Below are positions 8,319 through 17,803 of a stretch of DNA of 64,000 bases, piece after piece (the stretch's first letter is position 1; the number at the start of each line of letters is the position of its first letter). The translations under genes and the position numbers were made by a program. Below the pieces are notes generated by a model. The model was not told where the DNA came from and searched no databases. It saw only the letters and a list, made by a program, of their open reading frames with translations. Origin of the DNA: CAYSXY01 sp964435165 (GTDB lineage Bacteria > Pseudomonadota > Alphaproteobacteria > Rickettsiales > RI-342); NCBI GenBank assembly GCA_964435165.1, contig CAYSXY010000004.1, positions 1-64,000 on the forward strand. The letters run 5' to 3'.

Positions 8319-10177
8319 TGTACTGCTATGGAGCCATCCTGCGTCAGGACTGCTTCAGCGCCATCATGCAGCCCGTGCCGCAGCTTGGTGCGAAGCTCGG
8401 CTTCCTGCTTTGCATCCGGATCAAACAGCAGGGCACGTTGCCATTGAAATCGTGCTTCACGCTCACGTCCCAGCTTCCAGAACACATCGCCTAAATGATC
8501 ATTGATGGTCGGATCATCCGGTTGCAGCTCAATGGCTCGCTCCAGAAACATCAGAGCCTTGTCATACTCACCCAGCTTATACCAGGCCCAGCCCATGGAA
8601 TCGACGATATGCGCATCGCGCGGGCGTAGTTTCACCGCTTTTTCCAGCATTTCTTTCGCCTGCTCGATATTCACTTCCTGAACCAGCCAGCTATAGGCGA
8701 GATAATTGAGGACATCCGGATTGTTCGGCGAATGATCCAACGCTGTCAGAAAATCTTGTTCTGCCTTATCCCATTGCTCGGAACGCTCATAGCTAATGCC
8801 ACGCAAATAATAGACGGGCCAGATATGTGCGGCATCGGTTTGCAGCCGATTCAGACTTTCGAAGTACGCATCGGCAGCTTCGGCAAATGCTTCATTCTGG
8901 CGCCGCAAATCCGCCATATGCAGCCAGGGAATATGACTGTCTGGCAGACGCTTCGCCAGATCGCGAAGGAGTGCAATGCTTTTGTCAACGTCACCCTGAT
9001 CCCCCATCACACGGGCAATTTCCATCGCTGTGCGGTTATATAAAGGCGATGTTTGCGGAATCTCCCGATAATAATGCAACGCTTCATCATAGCGTTTTTC
9101 CTGATAGAGCAGGCTGGCAAGCATGATGCGTGCATCATGAAAATCCGGCCTTAAATGCAGGGCCAGATGTAACAGGCGATATGCCGTGCTCACATCTCCT
9201 TGCTGACGGACGATGCTGGCTCCGCCATAAAACAATTCGGCGATACCGGCATTGATGGTCGCAATCATCGGACGTTCGGTATGCTCTGAAACAATGGCCT
9301 TCAGCGTGGCGCTGTCCACCCAAATGTCACGCGTCTCAGCCAGAAATTCGTCCAGTAAGGCCCGTGCCTTTTCCTGCTTGCCCTGATGTAAGAGGAAATG
9401 GGCATATAATTCCACCACACGGCGCGGCTTGTGGCGACTTTCTGCTAGTGCGCGCTCAAAATAACGTTCCGCATCGTCCATCTGCCCCATATGCTGCATA
9501 ATCAAGGCAGTGTGAAACATGGCAAATGCATCAAAGCCAGGAATATCTTTTACTGGTGCCAACCGCTGTTTCACCTGAGCTAATTCGCCTGTGCGAACCT
9601 CAAGCCATGCTTTATAAACACCAAAAAAGCTCTTGTGAAATTTTGTTAATCCATGCGCCGCGAGCGATTGATCAATCAAGGTCAACGCATCATCATAGCG
9701 CATATCCGTCATCGCATTGACGGAACGCACCAAATGCACCAGTGGCAAATATAGCAGGTCGCGTATTTCCGGCTTCAGACTATTGCCTGCCTTCTCTGCC
9801 TTATCAAGTAGTGCCACTGCCTGATTGACCTCTCCGGCAAGCAGGTAGGCTTCAAATGCCTGGCGGATCAGATGCGGATCATCCGGCTGCATGCTCAACG
9901 CCGAATGCAGAGCAAGCGAGGCTTCCTTGTCGTCATACTGCGACAGCGCATAGCGGGCCTTAAGATAACGCCCACTCACGGTCGGTTCCATGGGAGTTGC
10001 ACGCCACTGATCCCTCACCTGTTTGGCACTCGGCTGAGGCTGGCTTTCCTGCCACCAGAGAACAGTGCTGGCAATGGCCGCGCCGCACAGTGCTGCAACC
10101 GCCAGCGATGCAAGACGGCGCATCGGCATCAATGATGTTCGATTCGATGAAGAAGAAGGGCGAGGTGATCGGCTCAT
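8315..10177 (-). CDS. Tetratricopeptide-repeat protein, membrane anchored
   Basis: About 620 residues. A basic N-terminus and one hydrophobic segment (LASLAVAALCGAAIASTVLWW) precede an all-helical body of tandem TPR units. The clearest are near the C-terminus, where AWYKLGEYDKALMFLERAIELQPDD fits the consensus. It should sit in the periplasm or on the inner membrane as a protein-interaction scaffold; no enzyme domain is seen. An ATG two codons upstream (10183) is possible, but AAGGA is correctly spaced only for the ATG at 10177. It is coupled to ispE by a four-base overlap. Specific function unknown. Confidence 0.82.
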   Translation of the reverse strand: MSRSPRPSSSSNRTSLMPMRRLASLAVAALCGAAIASTVLWWQESQPQPSAKQVRDQWRATPMEPTVSGRYLKARYALSQYDDKEASLALHSALSMQPDDPHLIRQAFEAYLLAGEVNQAVALLDKAEKAGNSLKPEIRDLLYLPLVHLVRSVNAMTDMRYDDALTLIDQSLAAHGLTKFHKSFFGVYKAWLEVRTGELAQVKQRLAPVKDIPGFDAFAMFHTALIMQHMGQMDDAERYFERALAESRHKPRRVVELYAHFLLHQGKQEKARALLDEFLAETRDIWVDSATLKAIVSEHTERPMIATINAGIAELFYGGASIVRQQGDVSTAYRLLHLALHLRPDFHDARIMLASLLYQEKRYDEALHYYREIPQTSPLYNRTAMEIARVMGDQGDVDKSIALLRDLAKRLPDSHIPWLHMADLRRQNEAFAEAADAYFESLNRLQTDAAHIWPVYYLRGISYERSEQWDKAEQDFLTALDHSPNNPDVLNYLAYSWLVQEVNIEQAKEMLEKAVKLRPRDAHIVDSMGWAWYKLGEYDKALMFLERAIELQPDDPTINDHLGDVFWKLGREREARFQWQRALLFDPDAKQEAELRTKLRHGLHDGAEAVLTQDGSIAVQ

Positions 10178-10269
10178 ATACATCCTTGTAGCTGGATATA
10201 GGGTAACATGGAAGCCTTTACCATTCGATTAAAATACGACGCGCGCATACCGCATGCATGTTAATTTAC

Positions 10270-10298
10270 TTGACGCGGAGCGGCGAGTGCGGCATATA
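10270..10298 (+). promoter_or_regulatory. Candidate promoter of the small basic protein gene
   Basis: TTGACG at 10270-10275 is followed after 17 bases by CATATA (10293-10298). TATAAC overlaps the latter at 19-base spacing. It lies between divergent genes and points towards the gene starting at 10345. Confidence 0.4.
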
Positions 10299-10344
10299 AC
10301 GCGGCTCGAATTTAAATTGGTTGAATAGCCGTTGTGAGTGCATC

Positions 10345-10539
10345 ATGAGTAGTAAGAATAACCCGGAAAACCGCGGACGCATTACGGAACTTCGCAAACT
10401 TGGTGGCAAAACCGTCAAGCCTGTGATGTATGTTGGCAAACATAAAGGCCATGGTAACTACATTGCCGCCATGTTTGAAAATGGCCAACTGGCTCTTGAC
10501 CCAACAACCAAGCGCCCGATTCCTTATAAAAATGTGTAA
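10345..10539 (+). CDS. Small basic conserved-looking protein, unknown function
   Basis: A 64-residue protein starting at the ATG at 10345 (a TTG further upstream would add eight residues without a better ribosome-binding site). It is rich in Lys, Arg and Gly, with a segment ITELRKLGGKTVKPVMYVG that could form a small beta-rich fold, and ends in PIPYKNV. It has no signal peptide or membrane segment. The coding character is good (codon use like the neighbours, a plausible promoter and its own unit between divergent and convergent genes). I do not recognise the family; a small RNA- or ribosome-associated protein is possible from its charge alone. Confidence 0.6.
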   Translation: MSSKNNPENRGRITELRKLGGKTVKPVMYVGKHKGHGNYIAAMFENGQLALDPTTKRPIPYKNV

Positions 10540-10554
10540 GATAAAGTAGTTTGC

Positions 10555-12189
10555 TTACATATTGGGGTAATTTGGTCCACCACCGCCTTCCGGCGTTTTC
10601 CAGACAATATTTTGTGTGGGATCCTTGATATCGCAGGTCTTGCAATGCACACAATTTTGTGCGTTAATCTGCAGTCGTGGCTCGCCCGGCGTTTTTTCCA
10701 CTATTTCATAAACATTGGCCGGGCAATAGCGCTGCTCAGGGGCATCAAACACGGTTAAATTGTGATTGACCGGCACGCTTTCATCGTTGAGCGTCAAATG
10801 CACCGGTTGATCCTCTTCATGGTTGGTGTTCGACAAATACACAGAAGACAAAATATCGAAACTTACCTCACCATCCGGTTTGGGATAGGTAATTTTCTGA
10901 CTGTCATTAGCCGGCCTCAAGGCTTTATGATCCGCATGGTGACGCAACGTCCAGGGCGCTTTGCCACGCAGGATGTAGGTATCAAGGGCGGCGTAAAGTA
11001 ATCCGGGCAGTAATCCATAACGAAATGCCGGGCGGATATTACGCACCTTGTACAGTTCGTCATAGACCCAGCTTTGCTTTAAGGCTTCCGGATAATCCTG
11101 TAATAAGGCAGGTGGCGATTCGTGGCCAAGTGCGTCAGCAATGGCTTCCGCCGCAAGCATGGCTGATTTCATCGCCGTATGCGTTCCTTTAATCTTCGGA
11201 ACGTTGAGAAAACCTGCGGCGCAGCCAATAATACAACCGCCAGGCACAACCAGACCGGGGATGGATTGCCAGCCTCCTTCATTGAGGGCGCGTGCGCCAT
11301 AGGCAATGCGCTTGCCGCCTTCAAACAACGGGCGGATCGACGGGTGTGTCTTAAATCGCTGAAATTCCTGAAATGGATTGAGATAAGGATTGGTGTAATC
11401 CAGCCCAACCACATAGCCTACAGCGACCTGATTCTGATCCAGGTGGTAAATAAAGGAGCCGCCATAGGTCGCCTTATCCATCGGCCAGCCGATGGAATGG
11501 ACGACGGTGCCGGGCCAGCTTCTGTCCGGCTGCACTTCCCATAGCTCTTTAATACCAATACCATAGGTTTGCGGGTCTGCCTGCTGGCGCAAATCAAACC
11601 GCTCTTCCAGCGTGCGCATGAGCGAGCCGCGACAGCCTTCGGCAAATATCGTGTAGGTTGCCTCCAAGGCCATGCCGGGCTGATGGCCTGCCTTCGGCTG
11701 CCCGTCGCGCCCCACGCCAAAGGCACCAGTAACGATGCCACTCACATGCCCTTGATCATCATACAGCACCTCAGCCGCCGGAAAGCCCGGATAAATCTCT
11801 ACTCCCAGTGCCTGTGCCTGCTCCGCCAGCCAGCGGCACAGATTTGCCAGGCTGATAATATAATTTCCTTCATTTTTCATATGAGGCGGGGTTGGCAGAC
11901 GCCAGCTTTTGTTCTCCGTCAGGAATAAAAACTCATCCTGCTCGGCCGGGACGGTTAATGGCGCTCCGCGCTCCTTCCAGTCCGGCAGTAATTCTCCCAA
12001 TGCACGCGGCTCCAGCACCGCGCCCGAGAGTATATGCGCCCCAACTTCCGAGCCTTTCTCCACCACACATACCGAGATTTCCTTCCCACGCTCTGCCGCG
12101 CATTGTTTCAGCCGTATAGCTGCCGAGAGCCCGCTTGGCCCTGCTCCGACAATCACTACATCAAAGCGCATCGTTTCACGCTCGGTCAT
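10555..12189 (-). CDS. Electron transfer flavoprotein-ubiquinone oxidoreductase
   Basis: Membrane-associated FAD/[4Fe-4S] enzyme that passes electrons from reduced ETF (fatty-acid and amino-acid oxidation) to ubiquinone. The FAD-binding GAGPSG lies at residues 15-20, the family block GCAAGFLNVPKIKGTHTAMKS is present, and the C-terminal cluster ligands are C489 and C513-x2-C516-x2-C519. The 544-residue length and the C-terminal PEGGGGPNYPNM ending are as in bacterial and mitochondrial homologues. AGGGAGA precedes the ATG. The etfAB genes are not in the window. Confidence 0.95.
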   Translation of the reverse strand: MTERETMRFDVVIVGAGPSGLSAAIRLKQCAAERGKEISVCVVEKGSEVGAHILSGAVLEPRALGELLPDWKERGAPLTVPAEQDEFLFLTENKSWRLPTPPHMKNEGNYIISLANLCRWLAEQAQALGVEIYPGFPAAEVLYDDQGHVSGIVTGAFGVGRDGQPKAGHQPGMALEATYTIFAEGCRGSLMRTLEERFDLRQQADPQTYGIGIKELWEVQPDRSWPGTVVHSIGWPMDKATYGGSFIYHLDQNQVAVGYVVGLDYTNPYLNPFQEFQRFKTHPSIRPLFEGGKRIAYGARALNEGGWQSIPGLVVPGGCIIGCAAGFLNVPKIKGTHTAMKSAMLAAEAIADALGHESPPALLQDYPEALKQSWVYDELYKVRNIRPAFRYGLLPGLLYAALDTYILRGKAPWTLRHHADHKALRPANDSQKITYPKPDGEVSFDILSSVYLSNTNHEEDQPVHLTLNDESVPVNHNLTVFDAPEQRYCPANVYEIVEKTPGEPRLQINAQNCVHCKTCDIKDPTQNIVWKTPEGGGGPNYPNM

Positions 12190-12297
12190 GTTTTTCTCCC
12201 TTTCAGCCCTGTTGTCTGATACATCTTATCAGTAAGCAACGTTCATCATCCACTGATTTATCTTGGACACTATCTAAAAGCCTAAATCCTAAAATTT

Positions 12298-13197
12298 ATG
12301 ACTGCAGCAGCCCATCATTTCACGGAAACTTTACTGCGCTGGCATCGCGATGCAGGAGTCGATGAACTTCTGGCGATGACACCGTGCGATGCCTACACCC
12401 ATGTTCAGGCACGCAACGCGGCAACGAGGCAACCATCGCCACCTCAACCGATGGCAGAACAAACAGGCAACATCCATGAGCAGAATGTGTCGCAGCGAAT
12501 GACTGAGGCCGATACCAAACCAGCCGCCTCACCTACCCGCGCACCTACCCCTTCGGCAGCCGCCATGCATGGCCCGGCTCACCATCGACAGGAGGCAGCG
12601 AGACTGGCCGCGCAATGCGATACGCTTGATGCATTATATGAAGCGATAAACAGCTTTGACGGATGCGCCCTGAAACGCACAGCCAGCAACACCGTCATCT
12701 ATGACGGGGTGACAACCAGCAACGTGATGATCATTGGTGAGGCGCCGGGCCGCGAAGAGGACATTCAGGGCATTCCGTTCTGCGGCCCGAGCGGCCAGTT
12801 GCTCGATAAGATGCTGGCCGCGATTGGGCTATCGCGCAGTGAGAACTGTTACATCACCAACGTATTGTTCTGGCGACCACCCGGCAATCGTAAACCAAAC
12901 CCGGAAGAGCTGGCCATGCTCGCCCCGTTTGTCAATCGGCATATCCACCTTTTTGCGCCAGCACTGATTCTGGTGATGGGCGGAACGGCCGCTGGTTCGT
13001 TACTCCAGGAAACACGTGGCATCACACGCATCCGGGGCCGACTGTATCATTATGAAACAGAGCAGGAGGCTACCCCCATTCCCGTCATTCCAACCTATCA
13101 TCCATCGTATCTCCTGCGTCAGCCCGGCCATAAACGACTGGCATGGCAGGATTTATTGGCGGCAAAAAAAATCATCGAAGATGTAAATGCCACGTAA
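12298..13197 (+). CDS. Uracil-DNA glycosylase, family 4-like
   Basis: Removes uracil from DNA in base-excision repair. Residues 1-100 are a poorly conserved, Pro/Ala-rich extension. The catalytic domain shows GEAPG (147-151), CGPSGQLLDKML, ITNVLFWRPPGNRKPNP (about 187-202) and a C-terminal HPSYLLRQP. The cluster cysteines usual in family 4 are mostly absent: FDGC keeps only one of the first pair (C123), and the CRPPGNR position is Trp. I recall the same changes in other alphaproteobacterial members, so this is probably a lineage trait rather than damage. No clear ribosome-binding site is seen. Confidence 0.85.
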   Translation: MTAAAHHFTETLLRWHRDAGVDELLAMTPCDAYTHVQARNAATRQPSPPQPMAEQTGNIHEQNVSQRMTEADTKPAASPTRAPTPSAAAMHGPAHHRQEAARLAAQCDTLDALYEAINSFDGCALKRTASNTVIYDGVTTSNVMIIGEAPGREEDIQGIPFCGPSGQLLDKMLAAIGLSRSENCYITNVLFWRPPGNRKPNPEELAMLAPFVNRHIHLFAPALILVMGGTAAGSLLQETRGITRIRGRLYHYETEQEATPIPVIPTYHPSYLLRQPGHKRLAWQDLLAAKKIIEDVNAT

Positions 13198-13308
13198 TAC
13201 ACGACATATAAGCCATTGAATGACATGAATTTTGCAGCGCCCCGGCTACAAAAGTTAAGGTTTATTTACAAAATTGACTTACGGCCATCAGCCGCTTAGA
13301 TTAAGGCC

Positions 13309-15300
13309 ATGAAAAACATACGTACGACAGCACAGTATTTTGTCCGCCTGATGCGAGATAACCAGCATGGCTACCTGTTGAGCAGCCTATGCGGGCTGGT
13401 TGCGCTGGTTGGGCTTGCCGTGATGTCAGCCAAGGCTATTGAACGCCATGGTACGGCTCCCATCGCCAGCCCCGATAATCAAACAGTCACTGTGCTGGAA
13501 ACAGCAGCGCGGAATGAAGCACAGGTCGCAAGCCACAATAATAATACATCCGCATCAACCCGCGAGCGCCTGGTCGATTCCCTGCGCGCCATTATGATGC
13601 CAGCCCCGCATGATGGGCACTTGCCTGCTATTCTCTCATCCGATGATCGGCAGTTATATTATGAGGCGTTTCAGGCCCAGCGTGAAGGTGACTGGAAACT
13701 GGCCGAAACGTTACTCTCGCGCGTATCGGACCGCATTTTAGAGGGGCATGTGGTCGCCGAACAATTATTGCACCCGGATTTCTATGCATCCTATGATGCA
13801 TTACTGGCCTGGATGCAGGCATATCGTGATCATCCGCAAGCCGGCAAGCTTTTCCGCCTCACACAACGCCGTGCACCGCACAAAGGATTGCTGCGCATTT
13901 CTTATGATAAGCCTGCTTACCTCTATGGCTACGGCGCCAGCAACGGGCTGGCCGCGTCTGTCGACCGCCAATATTACTATCTGCTCAACTGGGCAGGACG
14001 AGGCAAAGCCGAACAGCTATGGACGGAGATTCACCGCCTGATTCATCAACGTGAACTAGCTGCCGCCCATGCGCTGATTCAATCGGATCAATCGCTACTC
14101 CTTTTCACTTCCGTTGAACGTGATCTCGCACTGCTGGGCGTGGCCAATGGCTATTTATATCGCCAACGGCCTAAAGACGCTTACGCGCTTGCTATGCGGG
14201 TCGCAGCTCGATCCGGTCACACGTTGGCACGCAGCCACTGGACGGCGGGACTCAGCGCCTGGCAGTTGGGTCATTATCATCATGCTGAAGCTCATTTCCG
14301 TTCCCTGGCCGCCGGAGATAAATTATCCGCCTGGGAAACCGCTGCCGGTGCATTTTGGGCATATCGCGCCGCCAAGCAACAACACCACACAGAAGCCGCA
14401 TCGCATTATCTGCAACAGGCAGCCGCCGCTCCACATACATTTTATGGCATTTTAGCGCGTCATCAATTGGGCAAAGGATTGACGCTGACCAACCCTCACG
14501 CCGCCCCGTCGACCGATCATCTTTCGGCCCTACTGGCGCAACCTGGTGTGCGCCGTGCCATTGCCCTGGTTGAGGCCGGTGAATCGCACCTGGCTGAGCG
14601 TGAATTACGTCAGCTTTTCCCCAAATTAAGCCGCAGCGAAGGCCGCACCCTGATGCATATTGGCCGCATTTTGAACCTTCCGGCGGCACAATTACGCATG
14701 GCTTATCAACTGGAACGCAAAGCAACCAGCGATCATCGTAACGTCAGCACCGGCACTTATCCGCTGCCCACATGGAAACCGGTCGATGGCTTTCAGGTCG
14801 ATCCGGCACTGATTTTTGCCGTCATGCGGCAGGAATCAGGATTCAACCCGCATGCGAAAAGTCATGCCGGGGCTTTAGGCCTGATGCAGCTCATGCCACG
14901 CACCGCTGAGTATATTGCCGAGCATGTCTCCTATACCGGATTGGATATGGATAATCTGCATGACCCGCTGACCAATATCACGCTGGGACAGGCATATCTG
15001 GCGTACCTGCTTGATAAGCCCTATATCAATGGCAATATGGTTTTCACCGCCGCTGCTTATAATGCCGGGCCCGGCAATTTGTTGCACTGGATGAAACGCC
15101 CTGGCGCACTGGATGATCCGCTCTTGTTTATGGAAACCATCCCTGTTCAGGAAACGCGTAATTATGTCAGTCAAATTATGACCAATTACTGGATCTACCG
15201 CGAAATGCTCGGCCAGCCCAATCATGGCCTGACGCAGCTAGTCAGCGGTCAATGGCCGGAATATGAAGGCGGCACCGCTACCATCGCCAGCTTGCACTAA
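13309..15300 (+). CDS. Soluble-type lytic murein transglycosylase
   Basis: Periplasmic enzyme that cleaves peptidoglycan glycan strands to 1,6-anhydro products. The N-terminus has a hydrophobic signal/anchor (residues 22-42). The central 400 residues are helical repeats like the Slt70 superhelix (HYHHAEAHFRSLA and similar). The C-terminal SLT domain has the catalytic Glu at E509 in MRQESGF, then GALGLMQLMP and AAYNAGPGN. 663 aa is close to Slt70-like enzymes. It stands alone between the glycosylase gene and a repeat-bearing gap before rnhB. Confidence 0.93.
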   Translation: MKNIRTTAQYFVRLMRDNQHGYLLSSLCGLVALVGLAVMSAKAIERHGTAPIASPDNQTVTVLETAARNEAQVASHNNNTSASTRERLVDSLRAIMMPAPHDGHLPAILSSDDRQLYYEAFQAQREGDWKLAETLLSRVSDRILEGHVVAEQLLHPDFYASYDALLAWMQAYRDHPQAGKLFRLTQRRAPHKGLLRISYDKPAYLYGYGASNGLAASVDRQYYYLLNWAGRGKAEQLWTEIHRLIHQRELAAAHALIQSDQSLLLFTSVERDLALLGVANGYLYRQRPKDAYALAMRVAARSGHTLARSHWTAGLSAWQLGHYHHAEAHFRSLAAGDKLSAWETAAGAFWAYRAAKQQHHTEAASHYLQQAAAAPHTFYGILARHQLGKGLTLTNPHAAPSTDHLSALLAQPGVRRAIALVEAGESHLAERELRQLFPKLSRSEGRTLMHIGRILNLPAAQLRMAYQLERKATSDHRNVSTGTYPLPTWKPVDGFQVDPALIFAVMRQESGFNPHAKSHAGALGLMQLMPRTAEYIAEHVSYTGLDMDNLHDPLTNITLGQAYLAYLLDKPYINGNMVFTAAAYNAGPGNLLHWMKRPGALDDPLLFMETIPVQETRNYVSQIMTNYWIYREMLGQPNHGLTQLVSGQWPEYEGGTATIASLH

Positions 15301-15396
15301 ATCGCTTCCCTCACAGCCTACCCGCTCACTTCCACACTCTTCTCTGTGTCGTTCGTTTTGCTTTAGTCACCGCATGCACTCTGCTATCAATAGATA

Positions 15397-15465
15397 TAGT
15401 GCATTCGATTCATATTCGAATGCACTAGCAAGGGCGACTGCCTGTCGCGCCTCATGGCGCGTAAG
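15397..15465 (+). repeat. Structured intergenic repeat, copy 1 (GCGACTGC/GGCGCGTAAG family)
   Basis: A 12-bp perfect hairpin (15397-15408 with 15416-15427, seven-base loop) is followed by GCGACTGC (15434-15441) and a second hairpin CGCGCC-TCAT-GGCGCG running into TAAG. The same order, a variable hairpin followed by GCGACTGC and GGCGCGTAAG, recurs at 22664-22747. It lies in the 200-base gap before rnhB. Confidence 0.6.
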
Positions 15466-15500
15466 GCTACGTTCATACGGCTATTGGGGGAGGAGTATGG

Positions 15501-16166
15501 ATGGTGTCGACACCAGACCTATCATTAGAATCGGCCTATCATGGCTTGGTCGCCGGCATTGATGAGGCAGGACGCGGGCCATGGGCCGGGCCGGTCGTCT
15601 CAGCCGCGGTGGTGGTGGGGCCTGATGCAATGCTGGACGGCGTCAATGATTCCAAAAAACTCAGTGCCGCCCGTCGGGAGCGGCTGTTTGACAGTTTGCT
15701 CGAAGCGGCGCAACGTCAGCAACTCTGGTATGGCATCGGCAAGACGGATGCGCCCGAGATTGATCGCATCAACATCCTTCAGGCAACCATCTGCGCCATG
15801 CAGCGTGCTTTCGATGCACTTCAGGCCACCCTGCCGTCACCTGCCTGTCACGCCTTGGTCGATGGCAACCGCCCTGTACCACTGCCCTGCCCAGTCACGC
15901 CCGTGATTAAAGGCGACAGCATCAGCCTGTCTATCGCAGCAGCGTCTATATTCGCAAAGGTGACACGTGACCGGCTGATGCGTGAATTAAGCACCGCCTT
16001 TCCAGCCTATGGCTGGGAACGCAATAGCGGTTATGGCACCAAAGAGCATCAACATGCATTGGCGCAGTTTGGCGTTACCGAATATCACCGACGCAGCTAT
16101 AAACCGATCCAGCGCTATCTGACTCACCATCATCCCGCAGACAGGCAGGCAATGGCCGATGGCTAA
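15501..16166 (+). CDS. rnhB: Ribonuclease HII
   Basis: Cleaves the RNA strand of RNA-DNA hybrids and starts removal of ribonucleotides misincorporated in DNA. The catalytic residues are visible as D21-E22 in GIDEAGRGPWAGP, D121 in LVDGN, and D157 in AKVTRDRL, with the KGDS loop at 138-141. 221 aa is typical. GGGGGAGGAG lies 5 bases before the ATG, an unusually strong ribosome-binding site. It starts a run of closely spaced genes through the DUF721 gene, the dsbA-like gene and the ATP synthase Fo genes; the next gene overlaps by eight bases. Confidence 0.95.
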   Translation: MVSTPDLSLESAYHGLVAGIDEAGRGPWAGPVVSAAVVVGPDAMLDGVNDSKKLSAARRERLFDSLLEAAQRQQLWYGIGKTDAPEIDRINILQATICAMQRAFDALQATLPSPACHALVDGNRPVPLPCPVTPVIKGDSISLSIAAASIFAKVTRDRLMRELSTAFPAYGWERNSGYGTKEHQHALAQFGVTEYHRRSYKPIQRYLTHHHPADRQAMADG

Positions 16167-16716
16167 GGACAGGGACAATCAGCACAGGGAAAAAACGGCC
16201 AAACGTCTTTCGCGCCGAGGCTTCAACCGGGCATTGGATGAGTGTTTACAGTCCCATCTGACTCCGGCCATGCAGCGTTTTGGTTTGGCTGAGGGTCGTA
16301 TTCTCACGCATTGGGCTGATATTGTCGGCCCGGAACTGGCGCGCGTCACCTTGCCGGAGCGGCTTCGTTTTGCCAAAGGTCAGCGCACCGACGGCACATT
16401 GACCATTCGCGTGGCCACCGGCTGGGCACCCGTTCTGCAACACCAGACACCTCAATTACTCGACCAATTAGCCGCTTATTTCGGTTATCGCGCCGTCAGC
16501 CGCATCAGCATCCGTCAGGACCATCGCCTGCTGGCACATCAGGAGTCGGATCTATCTCTCCAGCCGACAGGCACGCTTGATTCAGCATCTAAGTCTACTA
16601 TTTCTGAGATGGTATCCGATTGTGCCGATGAAGGATTGCGCGATAGTCTGACAGCGCTGGGGCGCTCTATACGTCTGCGTGAAGTAGCACTTGAGAAGCA
16701 GCGGCAATCCTCATAA
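16159..16716 (+). CDS. DUF721 (DciA-like) protein
   Basis: 185 residues. The N-terminal half matches DUF721: basic start, WADIVGPELARVTLPERLRFA, then LTIRVATGWAPVLQHQTPQLLDQLAAYFG, a KH-like alpha/beta core. DciA proteins of this family interact with the replicative helicase in bacteria lacking DnaC. Whether this shorter-core alphaproteobacterial form does so is inference. The C-terminal 60 residues are polar and probably flexible. It overlaps rnhB by eight bases and is followed immediately by the dsbA-like gene, so the three are likely one transcript. Confidence 0.75.
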   Translation: MAKDRDNQHREKTAKRLSRRGFNRALDECLQSHLTPAMQRFGLAEGRILTHWADIVGPELARVTLPERLRFAKGQRTDGTLTIRVATGWAPVLQHQTPQLLDQLAAYFGYRAVSRISIRQDHRLLAHQESDLSLQPTGTLDSASKSTISEMVSDCADEGLRDSLTALGRSIRLREVALEKQRQSS

Positions 16717-16717
16717 G

Positions 16718-17434
16718 ATGCCGACTCGCAATAAAGGGAGACTATTGATTGTGTCACGATATCTCATCGCTCTTGGCTTGTCCTTTTGTACTGCGATCGC
16801 CTTTATGGTCATCGCGAGCGGCTCCACCCTGCTGGCGGAGTCTTCCGGCGAAGCAAAAAATAACGGGCAGGAGTCTACCAAAACGCTGTCGCGCGAGGCG
16901 CTGCTAAGGGCGCAACCAACCGATGTGGTGCTCGGAGATAAGGATGCACCAGTGACGGTGGTTGAATATGCCTCTCTGTCGTGCGGGCATTGCGCCAGTT
17001 TCCACAACAATGTGTTCCCTACCCTGCATGAGAATTATATCAAGACCGGCAATATCCAATTTATTTATCGCGATTTTCCCCTGAACCCTCCGGCGCTGAG
17101 AGCCGCACAACTGGCACGCTGCGCAGGCGATGATAAGTTTCACAGCTATATTAAAGTGATGTTTGATACGCAGCGTGGCTGGGCATTTGGACAGGATTTT
17201 CTCGCCAGACTGCGGGAAATTGCCATACTGGGAGGGATGAAAGGGGCTGAATTTGACGCCTGTATGCAGAATCAGGCGTTGGAGACGCAAATCATCACCT
17301 CGCGCCAGCATGCCGAACAATTGCTCGGCGTTAGCTCAACCCCTACGCTTTTTGTCAATGGAGAGAAAGTAGAGGGGGCGGTGAATCTTGATCGCATGCG
17401 TTCAATCATTGCCAAATATGTGCCTGCTCCTTGA
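16718..17434 (+). CDS. DsbA-family thiol oxidoreductase
   Basis: A second exported thioredoxin-fold protein of the DsbA/Com1 type. A hydrophobic signal segment is followed by a Ser/Glu-rich linker and the redox motif C89-G-H-C92 in YASLSCGHCASFH; CGHC is the active site of strongly oxidising DsbA-like enzymes. The cis-Pro loop is GVSSTPTLFVNG. It is predicted to form disulfides in periplasmic proteins. The start is uncertain: the ATG at 16718 lies one base past the DUF721 stop, while GGGAG at 16736-16740 would better serve the TTG at 16745 or the GTG at 16751, which still leave a full signal peptide. Confidence 0.87.
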   Translation: MPTRNKGRLLIVSRYLIALGLSFCTAIAFMVIASGSTLLAESSGEAKNNGQESTKTLSREALLRAQPTDVVLGDKDAPVTVVEYASLSCGHCASFHNNVFPTLHENYIKTGNIQFIYRDFPLNPPALRAAQLARCAGDDKFHSYIKVMFDTQRGWAFGQDFLARLREIAILGGMKGAEFDACMQNQALETQIITSRQHAEQLLGVSSTPTLFVNGEKVEGAVNLDRMRSIIAKYVPAP

Positions 17435-17446
17435 AGGCTCCTGCCG

Positions 17447-17758
17447 ATGTCTCCGCAGCATATCCAGGATGATGAAAGCTTTGCCGCCCGATTAGATGAG
17501 GCACGCCAGCGCGCCGGGCTTGATCAGCCGGATGAGACGCCATTGCACGGCCCGGCCAACGGCAAACGCGAAGGGCTGGGACTGGTGATTCGCGTCATCA
17601 GCGAGATGATCGGTGGGGTCGTGGTCGGCGTGTTGATCGGCTATTGGCTCGATCAATGGCTCGATACATCGCCACTGCTGCTGATTATTTTTTTCTTTCT
17701 CGGCAGCGTCACCGGCATGTACACGGTTTACAAATCTGTTTCTGTGGGTAAAAGGTAA
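17447..17758 (+). CDS. atpI: ATP synthase assembly protein AtpI/AtpZ-like
   Basis: 103 residues. A polar, charged N-terminal third precedes two transmembrane helices (about 46-66 and 73-93), GLGLVIRVISEMIGGVVVGVLIGYWLD and LLLIIFFFLGSVTGMYTVYK. This is the layout of AtpI, which helps assemble the c-ring and may carry Mg2+. Its position directly before atpB is the usual one. It begins 12 bases after the dsbA-like gene and probably belongs to the same transcript. Confidence 0.88.
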   Translation: MSPQHIQDDESFAARLDEARQRAGLDQPDETPLHGPANGKREGLGLVIRVISEMIGGVVVGVLIGYWLDQWLDTSPLLLIIFFFLGSVTGMYTVYKSVSVGKR

Positions 17759-17803
17759 CCAACAAACTTATTTCACCCTCTTTTTCACCTCGAGGTAATC
17801 ATC

